A DNA stretch of 64,000 nucleotides from Mesaphorura yosii (GCA_009869945.1 WIXG01000071.1:124001-188000), one strand, 5' to 3'. Shown: positions 52,069-64,000, counted from the stretch's first letter. Numbers and translations: made by a program. The notes: generated by a model not told the origin, from the sequence alone.

Positions 52069-52135
52069 ACTTTCTTTCTTTCTATTCATTCGTACTTTCT
52101 CTTTCACTCTCACACTTTTTCTTTTCATCCTTTCT
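52069..52135 (+). repeat. Pyrimidine-rich tract with TTTC units
   Basis: Consists of CTTTCTTTCTTTCTATTC and further CTTTCTC and TTTTTCTTTTC runs, almost pure pyrimidine on the plus strand. It lies about 150 bp from the left arm of the foldback element. No function is implied. Confidence 0.7.
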
Positions 52136-52283
52136 TCGAGTTTCGCGTACCGCTTTCTTTCCGTGCATATGTACAAGTAACACATATTTGTAGTCAGATC
52201 AGCAGCAGCATCAGCCCAGCATCGTGGCTCCCGTAGTACTAACAGTAGTAATGGTACTGCAGAATGTAACACACATTAGCTCG

Positions 52284-52418
52284 CAAGGAGAGTCCACAGG
52301 TCGCCCCCTTTCAAATTCAGTTCAAAATTTTTGTGATGATAGCCCCTGTCCAGAAACCCCCAAAAGTGGTCTCAGTTCGCGCAACGCTCAAAGGAACTCG
52401 AGATATTACAAAAAGAAT
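52284..52418 (+). repeat. Left inverted arm of the foldback element
   Basis: The arm begins CAAGGAGAGTCCACAGG and ends ATATTACAAAAAGAAT. It pairs with 52581..52715 with only two single-base length differences. Confidence 0.9.
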
Positions 52419-52580
52419 CTTGGAATTTGCACATGGAGAAATGGGAGTTTTCGTTAGAAACGTTTGTAACTTTAATCGTTGCCATTTGTTTGTTAATATT
52501 TTGTTTGTTTTATAAATTCATAAAATAGCAATTTCACGCGTTAATTTCCATAAGGAATTCTTTATTTCGACATGGCGAAA

Positions 52581-52715
52581 ATTCTTTTTTGTAATATCTC
52601 GAGTTCCTTTGAGCGTTGCGCGAACTGAGACCACTTTGGGGGTTTCTGGACAGGGGCTATCATCACAAAAATTTTGAACTGAATTTGAAAGGGGGCGACC
52701 TGTGGACTCTCCTTG
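52581..52715 (-). repeat. Right inverted arm of the foldback element
   Basis: Read on the minus strand it repeats the left arm from CAAGGAGAGTCC inward. It has one A fewer after CCCCC and one A more in the inner A run. Confidence 0.9.
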
Positions 52716-55700
52716 TCAGTCGGTCGGGACTTGGCATGGTACATATACATGCTTAATAGGCATAGCGAGACGAGAGCGTACGTTGTGGCGGTGCATGGGA
52801 AAAGTTTTCGTTGCCGCTGAGTGCGAGTAAGCTTTTACGACAGCTCAACTCGTAGTCTCGTAGTACTTTTCCTGGCTGCACTTTCACTACGCAAATCGAT
52901 AACTGCAGCCTCAGCCAGCAGCCAGCTCACATTCCGGCTCGGTGTGTGGAACGAGGTTTTTGTACAGCAACCACGTATTCACATTCACGACCTGTGCTCG
53001 TAGTCGTCCGTAGTAAAGAAAGAGTTTCAAGCATGGCATGGCATGCAATATGAATTTTGTGAATGTGAATGGCAACGGCAACCTGCACCATTTCTCGTTC
53101 TGAGTTCTCATTCTCCTTATGGAGAAAAATTCAACCCATTTCAGACTCCAAAGCCTCAAATCGAGGATTCAGCACTCAGCAGCAGAATAGCACTGAATCG
53201 AGGCTTGGGTTTGGGCTTAGGTACTCGCAGGAGAATCTGTCTGTGGCATTGAGATAGCAGAGAAAACGTAGAGTTTAAGAAAGATCGAAGTCTTCAATAC
53301 AAGATGATTGCTCAAAGACGATTCATGATAGAACGAGTTAAGCCGGTGGGGGCAGGTAAGAAAAGATAAGTAAAGTTGTCTTTGGTGCCATTGGCACACC
53401 GCAGAGAAAGAAGATGAAATGAAACTGATTACTATAAATACGCACTAAAACCTTGGCAGACGTGCACAAGACGAACATGGTCCTTTAGCCTGAGCTCTGT
53501 GCATGTTGGAAGGGTTTGCATTAGTAAAGAAAGGAATTATAAATGAATTTTCCTGTAATACTGGAATGAAACTGGAAACCATCGCATCATCATCATTTCA
53601 TGGAGAGATCGAGATCCAACCTTACCCAACAACCTGCTTGCTCTTGCTCCCTCGCCTTCATTTGGCTTGTTACTTGGTTTGCTACTCGGAAAAGGAATCA
53701 AGTCGACAAAGTAATACGAGTCTTTTCTATAACGTTACTCCCGTCGCCGTCGACGTATAACGGAGACCCACACCCGACTATTCATTTCCTTTTTCGTTTT
53801 CTCAGCTATTTTTCCACCAGGCATTGGTTGTTCTTTCTTCCACCACACCACATCTCATCCTCGTACGTAAGTCAGTTCTCTGCGGTGCTCGTACTCGCGG
53901 ATCGTCTTCACACAAATTTATTTTACTTGTCGTGCTACCATTACTACCACTGCCACTGGCTGCAGCTCATTCCGAGACCAATTTCAAATCTACAAGGAAT
54001 CGTTTCTTCTGCTCTGGTCGTCGTCGACGTAATATTGCTCAGGGTTTTTCTTGGTCAACCGACCATAAGAAGTACGAGTATGAGAAAAAGGAAATAATCT
54101 ATCTGGGGACAGGTTTCGAAACCTTCTCAAACTGGGGCCTTGTTTTCTTTCTCATGACTACTTACTGCACTGGTCACATGGACGACGGATCTCCAGTCTG
54201 AGCCCTAAAGACAACTATCAGCCATCAACCCACGCACATGTTTTCGTTTTTATTGCATTATGGCCTGCCTTGCCCGAGTCGCGTACAAGTTTAATCGGAA
54301 ACAACGACCATGCCTTGCGCTAAGTAAGAGGTGAAGCTGAGTGGCATGGCGAGGGGAGACAACGCAGACAGGCTACAAGTAGGGACGACAAACAAAGAAA
54401 CGAAGCACGTTGGCTCGCAGTCACGAAGAATCCCGGCTAATTGCATTGTGTCTACCATTAATTGCGTTTTCTCTGGCCAGATTTGTTCTGGCAATGGAAA
54501 TATGGTTTGAATCTCATGTCACGGCCGCTAATTTTTGCAAACTTGAGTTTGAAATTCAAGATCACATTTTTACGCTACGCTTGCATTTGGCTCATGATGA
54601 GCCTTGGGCTCTGCTTTTGATCAACGCTGTCACGCTCTTAAGTGTCCTGTCCATCACTTGACCTTATTTCAGTAAGTTGAGAAGATTCACTGCTGCTCAG
54701 TATCATCATTTATGGTCTGTGTCAGAGCATTAACATTATTCATGTGGGAGGTTTAAGCCTTTAATGCACTCCTGCGTAATTTATAATGCACGAAGTAATT
54801 CCTCGCGCAATTTCTCTCAATCTTCCACAGTTCGTAGTGCGCACATAATTGAATTTAGGTATGGACAGCGCGGCAAGGGCTTGGCAAACAAGGAATGGGT
54901 TATCAAAACTACAATGATTGATTGTACTGCTGACGACTGACGACTACGATTGCAACTGCAATACACGAGAAGTCATGTCCACCGCGCTGTACGTCGCATC
55001 TCGTTTCTGGCAGAGCATACACGATTAAAGTTAAAATCCATAAAAACCGTCGTCACCCAAAATGCATTGCATGCCAATCAAATCAATCGAGTCGCTTTTG
55101 TCCCTTCATTTTGCGATATTCGTGCATTCATAAATTTTAAATGAGCGGGGCCCAGACGACAGTCGGCTCGAGTTTGTATGAAAGAAAAGTCTATACTGTT
55201 TTTCCCCACTCCTTTTCAAGAACGACATGGACACATCCTGAAAATTGCAAAAGAGAAAATTGCGGGGTCTGGTACAAATTAAATTGCCTGCATTTTCCCA
55301 ATTTTGTGCTGCATTTCAGTATTTGGGTCACAATTCGTGGTTGGAGGTTTTTGGAGCCAAAACCGAGTAATGGAGAAATGCAATATTGAACAAGCTTCGC
55401 TCTCAATTCGAGTCGCAGCGCTGTCGCTGTCGAATGTCGGCTCTAATTTGGCAGTGCGGAATCGGATTTCGAATTCTAATAACGTAATCGTAAACCACAT
55501 CACACAAAAACAAAAGTTATGCTTTGCTTTGCTGCTGCTGTAACCATTAAGTGGGAGACGGAATGGAGAGCCACGGGAGCGGGAAGGAAGTCCATTCGCA
55601 TTAGTCGTAAACAAAATGGCATTAAAAATCTTTACATTTGACATTTGCAAGGAGCTGTGGCTGTGACCGTGTACCATGGCATGTCCTATCCTTTATAAAG

Positions 55701-58392
55701 TCAAGTCTCAATTTCTCACCCCAGTAAACATTTGACCGACGTGTTTCTTCACTCGATTCCCTCGTGTTTGGCCAGCACAAGAATTTATGTGACATGCGAG
55801 CCAGCGGAAGACAGAGACCCACAGAAGCAGCGACAGCATTAAGAAGTAAAGGACGAATCCAATGCGATACAACAAGGAATAAGAATTTTTATGTGACTTA
55901 ATTCGAAACAACGCAAACCTTGTGCGCTGTGCTGCTTGTTCTTGGCTCTTGTGAGCCTCAAAATGACACAAAATTGCCAATATCAACGAGAGAGTAAATG
56001 TTCGTGACCTAACCATTTTAGGGTTATAAGAAAATCATAATGTAAGTTGATAAAGTAAATTCGAAAGCTCGACGGCACAGGCAAAGGCGAAGGCAGAGGA
56101 AAGTAACATTCGCTGGGTAACATAAAATGTAATGGCTCAGAGGAAGACATTCCACGACACGACGAATAAATATCGGATTTAATGGAACTATGCCGTTAAA
56201 ATATGGACTGCAGGATTCCTGCACTTGGCTAGTGCACGACAAGCTAAATTGACGTCGTATTCATGTCATGTCTAACCGAAATTAAATGCTAAAAGTATGA
56301 ACGTAATAAAACGTGGGCATGGATGGACATGGACGTGGATGGGGCAATGGCAAAGGAGTACAAGTACAGGAAACCACGAATCTCGTCCGCTGCGCAACAG
56401 CAACACTAACGCATTCGGTATCGCGTCGTGAAGAATGGCAACAATGTACGGTTTAAGCCAGAAGGGCCAAGAATGAAAATCTTGTTCTTGTTTCTGTTCT
56501 AAGAATGACCCGTTCAGAAACTTCTTTTATAGGCCCTAACATTTAACCCCTTCAACTCAAAATGAAAATTGACATAAACTGAACCCAATGCGCAGCGGAA
56601 AAGTAACAATGAATCACGAGCCACAACCGACATCAGAGCTCGCTCACTCGGGCTCAACAACAATGTAGGACGAAAAATGACTTGTCTTCAAATTTATGGC
56701 CACAGAAAATTACACGTTGGTTAGTTTATTATTACCACCGCCTTCTCCTTCCCTTGACTTTGAGTTCAGGTGTACGCGAGAAGTTTAGGTTTCAAACGCA
56801 CTGTGCATTATTTTTGGGAGCTGGTTCACAACAAAGGAAAAAGACAGAACTGTTACTCTACAGGATTAACATTAAGCAGCGTAGCTCAGAATTACAATAG
56901 AAAATAATAAAACGCGGATCAATATTGTACATTTTCGAAATAACAATACCGACTTTGATTTCATTGAATCCTCGTTCGTTCGTTCGCCGCTCCGTCGGTC
57001 CATTTTAGATGATTAAAGCATGAAAGGAGATACAGTAAAGTAGGCTTTGATAGTGGAGGTGATCACTGCGGACTGCAGTACGGCACAGTACAGCATACAG
57101 CACAATTGATTGGGTTAAATGTATACATCGCGTCATCGCAAAGTTCCAAGCGTCGAACCAATCAAAGTTAATGTATACAAATGTAATGAACTCCACAAAT
57201 GTTTTAACATGACTTCAATTTTCAATTAAATCAAAAAAACCAGTAGACGACGAAAGAAAGACGCACATCGCATGAGCGAAAGAACATGATCAGGTTTTTT
57301 GTTGTGGTACTTCTTGATTAATGCAGCCAGCGTCGATGCTGCTGATGCTGACTGGACTCGACTTGTACTACAAGATGCGAGATTCGATTTGATTGGATAT
57401 ATTTTAGGATCCGTCGCCGACTCGGACAAGTTACAATGTGGATTTTTTGTGCAAAGATACCACAGCGCAGCATCATTGAAAGATTTACATTAAAAAATCA
57501 ATTGTTCTCTCAAAAACGGACAAAGCACTGTCGTACTGTGCTGCGGTTCGGGACAAGACAGATACGAACGGAGCGAGAAAAAATACAAAAGCGGCAGAAG
57601 AACAAGAGAATGTGAGTATCAATCAGGACTCGTAATTGGTAATGCAGTATTCTTTCAATAAAGAAAGGCCCTCGATCGCAAAAAAGATTTTAAAATGGTA
57701 TTCAATCGTTTCGTCATGATTAGCAAAGATGATGAGACTGTTGCTGCGGTTGATGATGCTGACGATCAGCAGCATGGAGGCTTCGCCAAGACACTGAATT
57801 GATCATGCGGCTTCTTCAACCAGGCTGCCCGATGAGACACTCATTTCCTAAATTAGCTTCAGCTTTAGTGCCGCATTCACATCTTGGAACAATTCAAATG
57901 TGATTTCAATTTGACGACGGCCCGGCCGACGACGATAGAAAATATAACAAATATCATCACTACCGCGAACCAAATGCAAAAATTCATCATCAATTGATTT
58001 TTTGCAACAGACGAGTCGTACCAGGCTGAGATTCTATTTTTACTCACTCAGTGTCTTTCAGACTGCAAGTCCAAGTCGAATAGTAAATATTTGACGAAAG
58101 TGTCAGACTCTCGATACTTCACAAAGGCGTGATGTTGATATTAAGCTGCGCTTTTCATGAGTCGAGCTGATGGCTTCTTCATGCCGTATTAAATTCACCG
58201 TTCTCTGGTTCATTTAACGGGGAGCCTATTAGGGCAGTGGCAATGGAGCTAATAGCAATGCAACAAAGTTTTCTCTTCCACACATGCTAAATGCTACTCG
58301 CATCTCGAATGGCACACGAGTAAATGAGTGTAAGCGCAGACTTCTGTTTACGTTATTACATGTGTTACAGTTTCATTTACCAAGTGCAGGTT

Positions 58393-58414
58393 CCGTAGGC
58401 TCGCTAGCCTACGG
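58393..58414. repeat. 22-nt perfect hairpin with tetraloop
   Basis: CCGTAGGCT, loop CGCT, then AGCCTACGG: nine paired bases with a four-base loop. The stem does not continue outside, so it is too short for a microRNA precursor. Confidence 0.85.
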
Positions 58415-61400
58415 TACATGTAGTCTGGCAACATTAATCTTAAAATGAAAACCAAACTAACCACATTTGTAACCAAAGTGCCTGGCGTGGCCTGGCCCGA
58501 TCTCCTCACGGGAGATATGCGGCGTGCTGCTGTTTGCGTACGTTTAGCTTTGTCATTGCAATGTCCTTTTCAAAAATTAACCTCTTTTCGCAAACAAATG
58601 GCAAAACAAAGCGGCTAGACTGCAGGCCAGAAGCCACTGAAATTTTCCTGTTGTCTGTGCCGTACCACAATCTTAAACGCTTGTGACAGCTTACATGTGC
58701 TATGCATATTTAACGTTTTTTACTTCTTGAATATTAATCAACATGCAAGATATTAAGAGCACAAAAGCATTAAAACAATGGAATTTTTGGAATAAAGCGC
58801 CCAATTAAAAGTAGTCCAGCAAAAAAGACCGACATCCACATACATCCTGAATCGGCACAGTGGCGGAATAAAAAGTAATGAAAGACGCTCACTCGCTGCT
58901 CCGTTCGCTCCATTTCTCAATAATTAAACTCATTTCCACCTTTGTTTACCAAATGAATCAAAAACGCCGCTGTTCGCTCGCTGGTATTGGCTTGACAGCA
59001 AACGACCGCCGCCGCGAAGAAGAGGGTACTTGCAAAAACCAATAGAGATAAGCGTAAGTGCTCATTCGTGCACTTTGGACAGTGTCCAAGCCGTCAAAGT
59101 GTCAGCGGCTCGAAGGTGGTCGATAATGGGCTGCATCAAGTGGTGTGATGAAACTTTAATTTTAAGTTGACAATTCATAAACTCGCATAATTGCTTTCAA
59201 AGCCTCACCTGAACGCTGGCTCCTATTCACCTGAAGTTGACCGGAGACGATTTACCTCCAAGTATGGTAATTAAAATTATTATTATTGCCCCACTCGTTA
59301 GAACCGAACGACACAAGTCGTCTTGGTTCGCGGTGAACGTTAATGCTGTACTTGTTCGGCTTTGACCATTCAGGTGCGCTCGCCACCTACGTGCTTCATC
59401 TCTCACTGCTTGAATTCGCTATTAATTAATCGATTTTATGTCAGGGCAAGAATGTATATTATGAACACAATGGCCGGTCCAACCAAACCTGAAAGCCGAA
59501 GCCCATGTCACATACCGGTTCAATTCGCATTGTTAGTTTTGCATACGTTTGCTTTGAGCAAGCAGAAGCACTAGTAACGAGCACAAGACTGCTGTCATCA
59601 GGACTGAATTAGAGTCCACAGTTTACGATAACGACATTCTATCATGTGAATGCCCGTGTACGAATACGAGCACTCAATCAATGGTACGTTTTCAAAATTT
59701 AAATTGAGCCATTTCAGCGATATTTGACGTTCATGCAAGATAAAGAGGGGGAAAGTGCTCATAAATACAAAGACCGGGTTCGCATGCAAACTTTTTAATG
59801 GCAAGTGCGATTGCGATGCAATTATCGCTCATGGCTCGAGACTGGCTGACGGCGTGCGCCGTGCGAGTGCGAGTGCAAAGAAGACACGGAAATAAATATC
59901 TCCATTGTTGATTTTGGCTGACAGTTTGCAATTATCAACGCGCCGAGTAAAACTTCATTATAAATTTGCATAATAGATTTATTTTTGTATTTATTGATAG
60001 ATTTATGAATTTGGAAAGAAAACAGATATTCATGCTAGGCTAGAGCTGGTGCTGGCAGTACTCAACTGCGTTTGGCCCGACATTTCGGGTTGGAGTGTCG
60101 ATTACACGCGTACACGAAACACATCTTGCGTCTCACTTCTGTGCTGTTCCTACTCGCACGCAGCTCGTTGTCGAGTGTCATAAATCAACTGCATGGAACG
60201 ATAAAAGTGTTTCGCGCATAAATCAATTTTAGTTACATTTTTCAATTCTGAGATTGATAAGACACAACCGTACGGCGAGTTAATGTTGCCTTTAATCTAT
60301 TTTTGATTCCTGTAACCAATGTTAAGACATGTGTGGCTTGCTTGAATTGATTTTTGGCTGTGCCTTATGGACCGGCTCATTCATCATGGTGCCATTGCCA
60401 TAAACGTCGGTAACCAAAAACGACAAACGAAGGCTGCGACTTGTTACAACCTGCAAGTAGCTCATCACATCTCGAATTAAGATTTCCGTCAACGCCGCAT
60501 CACAACGAGTAATTCAATATGCCGCAAATGTAAGATGATGATGACTTGAAACATCTTTTTAATTTTTAATGCGTTTTTCATCCAAATTGGTCCAGCCTGC
60601 TCCTTCCACTGCCGGCGCTTACGCAATGCTGCACGATGCACGAGCGCGAGTGAGGAAGAAGTCTAAAGTACGCGTACGTGCAAGGCAGACGGGCCTTTCT
60701 AGTATCAAGTACTTTTTTGTTTTACAAATGTTTACAGTGCGCACATGTAAATATAAATATAGAAGGCGAAAAAGGATGTGAAAACGATGATTACATTCTA
60801 AAAAAAGTAGGAAGTGTTAAAATATATAAAAGTCAGAGCGGAGTAAATGATGATGATGGCTTTGGTCAATTTCATCTCATGATTTCATTCCTTGTGTACT
60901 CTCCTCTCGAACGCCCTGCAAACGCGAACACGTATTTGCATCAAAGTCCTGAGTCGTCAAAGAGAATGACAGCCAGCGAACAAGTCAGCCTGAGCCAGTC
61001 AGCGCTGAAAATCCTCTTTTGAACATTAAACAGTAAATATAGGAAATCTAATCTCATACTTTTTACAAATAACAAAAATAAACAACAGCTCAAAGTCAGA
61101 CAGACGGCAAAAATGAAATTACAAATATTGTGTATTTAAATGCATGTCATGTGCAGTTCAGAAGTACTCGGCACAGCCTTAAAGTTTTAAGTAAACCATC
61201 TGCTGTTGAGAGCGCGTCTGACGTGTCGACCTTTCGCTAACGATACAAAATCGAACCGCTGCCTGTGAGCTGTGAATTTGCAATTTCGCACATGTCGTTC
61301 AATTAATTGTGCCATTTAGTTGACGGCTCCAATAAGCGCTTGCGGTCCACAGAATTGTACAAGTAACCTGTACTAATGACGAGTGCGTCCATTTTCAAAT

Positions 61401-62331
61401 CCTTCCTTCGGGAAATGAGTCCAGATGACATCACTCGTGTGGAAAGCGTGCACAAAGCAGCGCAGCAGCAAAAAGTGTGCATCGCACGTATGAACTTTTA
61501 ATCTGTGAAGGAATTAATGCCAGCCATGGAAGTTGACATGCTGCTTTTGCTTCACTGCGCTGTTCTATCGGTCGACGTGCTCGGTGCCTGTGCCTGTGCT
61601 TGGCCACGTTTGCCGGCTGGTTGACCATTCTTAAAGTTGAGCTGCTAAACCACATATTAAAAGTGCTGCATATAGTATGACCAAGCCGAGAAACAGTCCA
61701 CGGACCAAATCCTTGAGCCTTAATAAAAGACTCATTTTCTCTGTCGTACTCGCATGTGTTTAAGTGTGAATGTAAGTGCAAGTGTTGGTCGGCTGGCTGA
61801 TTATTTCTGAATCGATAAAATGTCGACGTCCTGCTCAGTCCGTCTGGTACACATTTGTTCGTAACTGCGATGTGTGCTAATGCCAGCATTACAAGGAATT
61901 GATTTATCTGCAATTACGGTCGTGGCCGTGGCCAGGGCTTAGCAATATGCCAGTATTAAAACCCTATGAATATGGATACGAACTGCGAGAGGAATCGAGC
62001 TGTAATTATCATAAACTTATTCTTTATTGATGAAGTCATTATTCCCATTACCACTATCCGACCATACAAATACAAACAACATGCCATTTATAAACGTATG
62101 AGAGTCATGTCAAGTCAGTCGGACCACCGCCATCAGCGTCACCATCATGTTGACAGGAGTAAAAATAGTAATTGAAAAGAGATGATAACTTCACATCCTA
62201 CATAGCTATTAAACTCCATAACAATTTTTCCATTGCATGCATGATCCGCTCTGCCGAGTTGAGCCGCTGTACTGTGTCAATAATGCGTATGATTTTAATT
62301 ATCCGTTCCAGTCCCATAACTATAACTATAA

Positions 62332-62345
62332 ACGCCGGCCGGCGT
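62332..62345. repeat. 14-bp GC-only-core palindrome ACGCCGGCCGGCGT
   Basis: An exact palindrome inside otherwise AT-rich intron. The surrounding 25 bp (AAACGCCGGCC...CCCGGCCC) is a small GC island. Confidence 0.85.
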
Positions 62346-64000
62346 CCCGGCCCATTTTACCAGGTTTTAATATTAAGCAAAGCACAGTTTAGGCTTATCG
62401 TCATCACGTCGCTAATTCGCACTGGCAATTAAAGTCATAACTGCGTGGATAATGCAAATATTACATTGTTTCCAGTAATAAAATCCGTAATAAAATATTT
62501 TATATCGCATAAAATGCGCTTGGATGAGTTTTTCTTTACGAGTGTATGAGGACAACCACACTAGGATTCTTATATGCATTTTCGCATTCACTGCGTTGCG
62601 CTGGGATAGAAAGCTGCTCGAGTACGAAGGCAAAACAGGGCACATTTATCTTCGTCAACTCGTTCGCTAAAAACTTAATGTGTTTAATTATTGGTTGAGC
62701 AGTGTATTAAGTGCGATCAGTGACAAGACGCAAGGCGCAAGAGTTGAATGTAGAAAAGAGAAAACAAGAAATGCTTATTATTTTATTAAAAATGAATTTC
62801 AAATCATGTTTACAGAATGTTAATTCGCGAGGCAGTGCCACCGGTCACTGCGCATTGCATAATTACTTGGATTTCTGTGATGGGTGAGGCTTTTAGTGCC
62901 TGCCGTTTTCTTTGTCTTCAGTCTTCGTGCTGGTTTGGCGTGGCATCGGCTATTTATGAAGGTTAGTGCACATATTTCATCTTGTGGCTCCACAGGCCGC
63001 CGAGCCGTGCCGTGTTCGCGTACGCGTTCGTAAGTACGCAAGAGACAGAGTCAGGTCTCAAGCGGATTTGATAACCGATCGTAAACTTGTTATTTCTACT
63101 TTTCTACAACAATGTACAATACATTGGTAATACAAGCACTATAATAATTGGCATCATGCGCATGCAAGTAGTAAAATCTTGCTTTACTACGCGCACGGCA
63201 CGGAACATGGGCTTGGGCTGCTTGTGTAAATGGTGAATGTGAGAATTCACAGTACGAGTATGGGCATTAAATATAAAATTTATTATTGCTGGGCGAGTTG
63301 GAACATTGTACGACGGAGCAGAAGCATCAGCATCTTCGACTACAAGCAACCTGCAAACTGCTGCTTTACTACCACACTGTACAATGTGTGAAAATCATAA
63401 AAAATATAATTACATATTCTTACGACGACGGCGACGATCGCGCCGCATCACATCACAATGCTGATGATGATGTTGACGTAGTATGCCTGCCTGGGCGTCA
63501 AGACTAAAACTAAAGACAAGTGGTACGCTTAAGTGTATTGTTTAGTGTCTGATGACTTGACTCTGCCTTTACTGTTTGCTCGAAACGCAACAGCGTATTA
63601 CCAGACGCTTGGAAATCTTGCGTGGATTTGCTGCTGCTGCTTGTTTACTCGACCGCCCGATGATAATGAAACGAAAAATTCAAGATTTGTCGTTGTATCT
63701 TCGTAAGCTTAGATAAACATTTTTTGTGATTCGCATTTCGCAAATTACGATTTAAGCATGCATTGTTTATTACGTTGTTTTCCCGAACTCACTGCCGAGA
63801 TTCAGGATTTTGCATCGTGCTGGCAGTGATTTGCTTTGGAACTCGAGGACTGGTAGCAGAAACAAGGAAAGGAGTGGAAAAGTATACAAATTATAAAGTT
63901 TTAATAGAATTGATGAGATTTTGTATAACACAGCGTAGGTTGCTTCTTTTTTGCAAATGGCAAATTTCTATGCTGCTGCAAATAGTATACCAATTCAGTG

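Larger units (their letters stand above)
52284..52715. mobile_element. Foldback / MITE-like non-coding element with 135-bp inverted arms
   Basis: Two arms, 52284..52418 and 52581..52715, are reverse complements of each other over 135 bp. They differ only by a one-base length change in an A run after CCCCC and another in an A run near the inner end. The outer termini are CAAGGAGAGTCC. The 162-bp centre is AT-rich and has no coding potential I can support; a weaker similarity (CATGG/CATGTCGAAAT) extends slightly inside the arms. No target-site duplication is obvious: the left flank is TTAGCTCG and the right flank TCAGTCGG. The structure fits a non-autonomous DNA transposon with long terminal inverted repeats, or a plain inverted duplication. 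The superfamily cannot be assigned. The near identity of the arms suggests a recent origin or gene conversion between them. Transcribed from either strand it would fold into a long double-stranded stem. Confidence 0.8.
51211..64000. other. Sequence upstream of exon A, probably intron of the same gene
   Basis: Because exon A starts at an acceptor, this side should be intron at least up to the next upstream exon, which I did not find. It contains the foldback element at 52284..52715, a pyrimidine-rich tract at 52069..52135, GGCAT repeats near 53030-53046, a 22-nt hairpin at 58393..58414, GTACGCGTAC at 60668, TGCATGCA at 62234 and a GC palindrome at 62332..62345. A pyrimidine-rich region at 53600-54200 has long open frames on the plus strand that I regard as compositional. 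Confidence 0.5.

Noticed and set aside
52333-52750. Frames on both strands across the foldback giving related peptides (MIAPVQKPPK)
   Set aside because: The likeness is a direct result of the inverted arms, not of a protein gene.
53600-54201. Overlapping plus-strand frames of 165 and 125 codons, with FSWSTDHKK faintly like the start of mitochondrial cox1
   Set aside because: The resemblance covers only a few residues and is lost at once; the region is pyrimidine-rich, which lowers stop frequency. I do not call a gene or a nuclear mitochondrial copy.
61431-61913. 160-codon minus-strand frame with a signal-peptide-like start
   Set aside because: It starts at TTG, lacks a clear cysteine or repeat pattern, and matches no family I know.
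1-64000. Known microRNAs, rRNA, snRNA, CRISPR arrays and retroelement enzymes
   Set aside because: None of the common animal microRNA sequences I could recall, and no rRNA, array structure or reverse transcriptase/integrase motif, was seen by eye. This is not an exhaustive search.

Overview
This 64 kb window looks like intron-dominated DNA from an animal, most likely an invertebrate and plausibly an arthropod. The reasons are spliceosomal exons with canonical GT/AG borders, a glycine-, serine-, asparagine- and histidine-rich nuclear-type protein, a very long intron, and CpG dinucleotides that do not look depleted by eye. The species cannot be fixed from what I can see. There is no operon structure, rRNA, recognisable tRNA, CRISPR array or prokaryotic signal.

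One host gene, on the minus strand, explains all the coding sequence I can support. A 79-nt exon at 51184..51106 ends after the first base of a codon. A 1034-nt exon at 2487..1454 begins with the two bases that complete it (A + CA = ACA, Thr) and stays open for 344 further codons to a consensus splice donor. If the two are consecutive, the intron between them is 48,618 bp. The visible product is 371 residues of low-complexity, acidic and serine/proline-rich sequence ending in a basic patch and an unusually well-ordered motif, RPWLDFEKMQQ, exactly at the exon end. I do not recognise the family. The gene is partial: exon A begins at a splice acceptor, so at least one exon lies upstream (above 51184), and exon B ends at a donor, so at least one lies downstream (below 1454). 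I identified neither in the window.

The rest reads as intron: 1..1453, 2488..51105 and 51185..64000. It carries many short degenerate repeats (AAT, CCTTG/TTGAC, GCCAT, CTG and CAC words) and several perfect palindromes. It has clear over-representation of a few short words: TGCATGCA at 14 sites, GTACGCGTAC at 4 and AATAATGCGA at 5. One clear repeat element is present: a 432-bp foldback/MITE-like element at 52284..52715 with two nearly identical 135-bp inverted arms. I saw no retroelement coding sequence.

Most open reading frames in the window are short, start at non-AUG codons and have no family I recognise; I treat them as chance. The points most worth checking are the identity and conservation of the exon B motif, RNA-level proof of the 48.6 kb splice, the foldback as a possible long dsRNA source, and whether the enriched words are functional or just genome-wide compositional habit.
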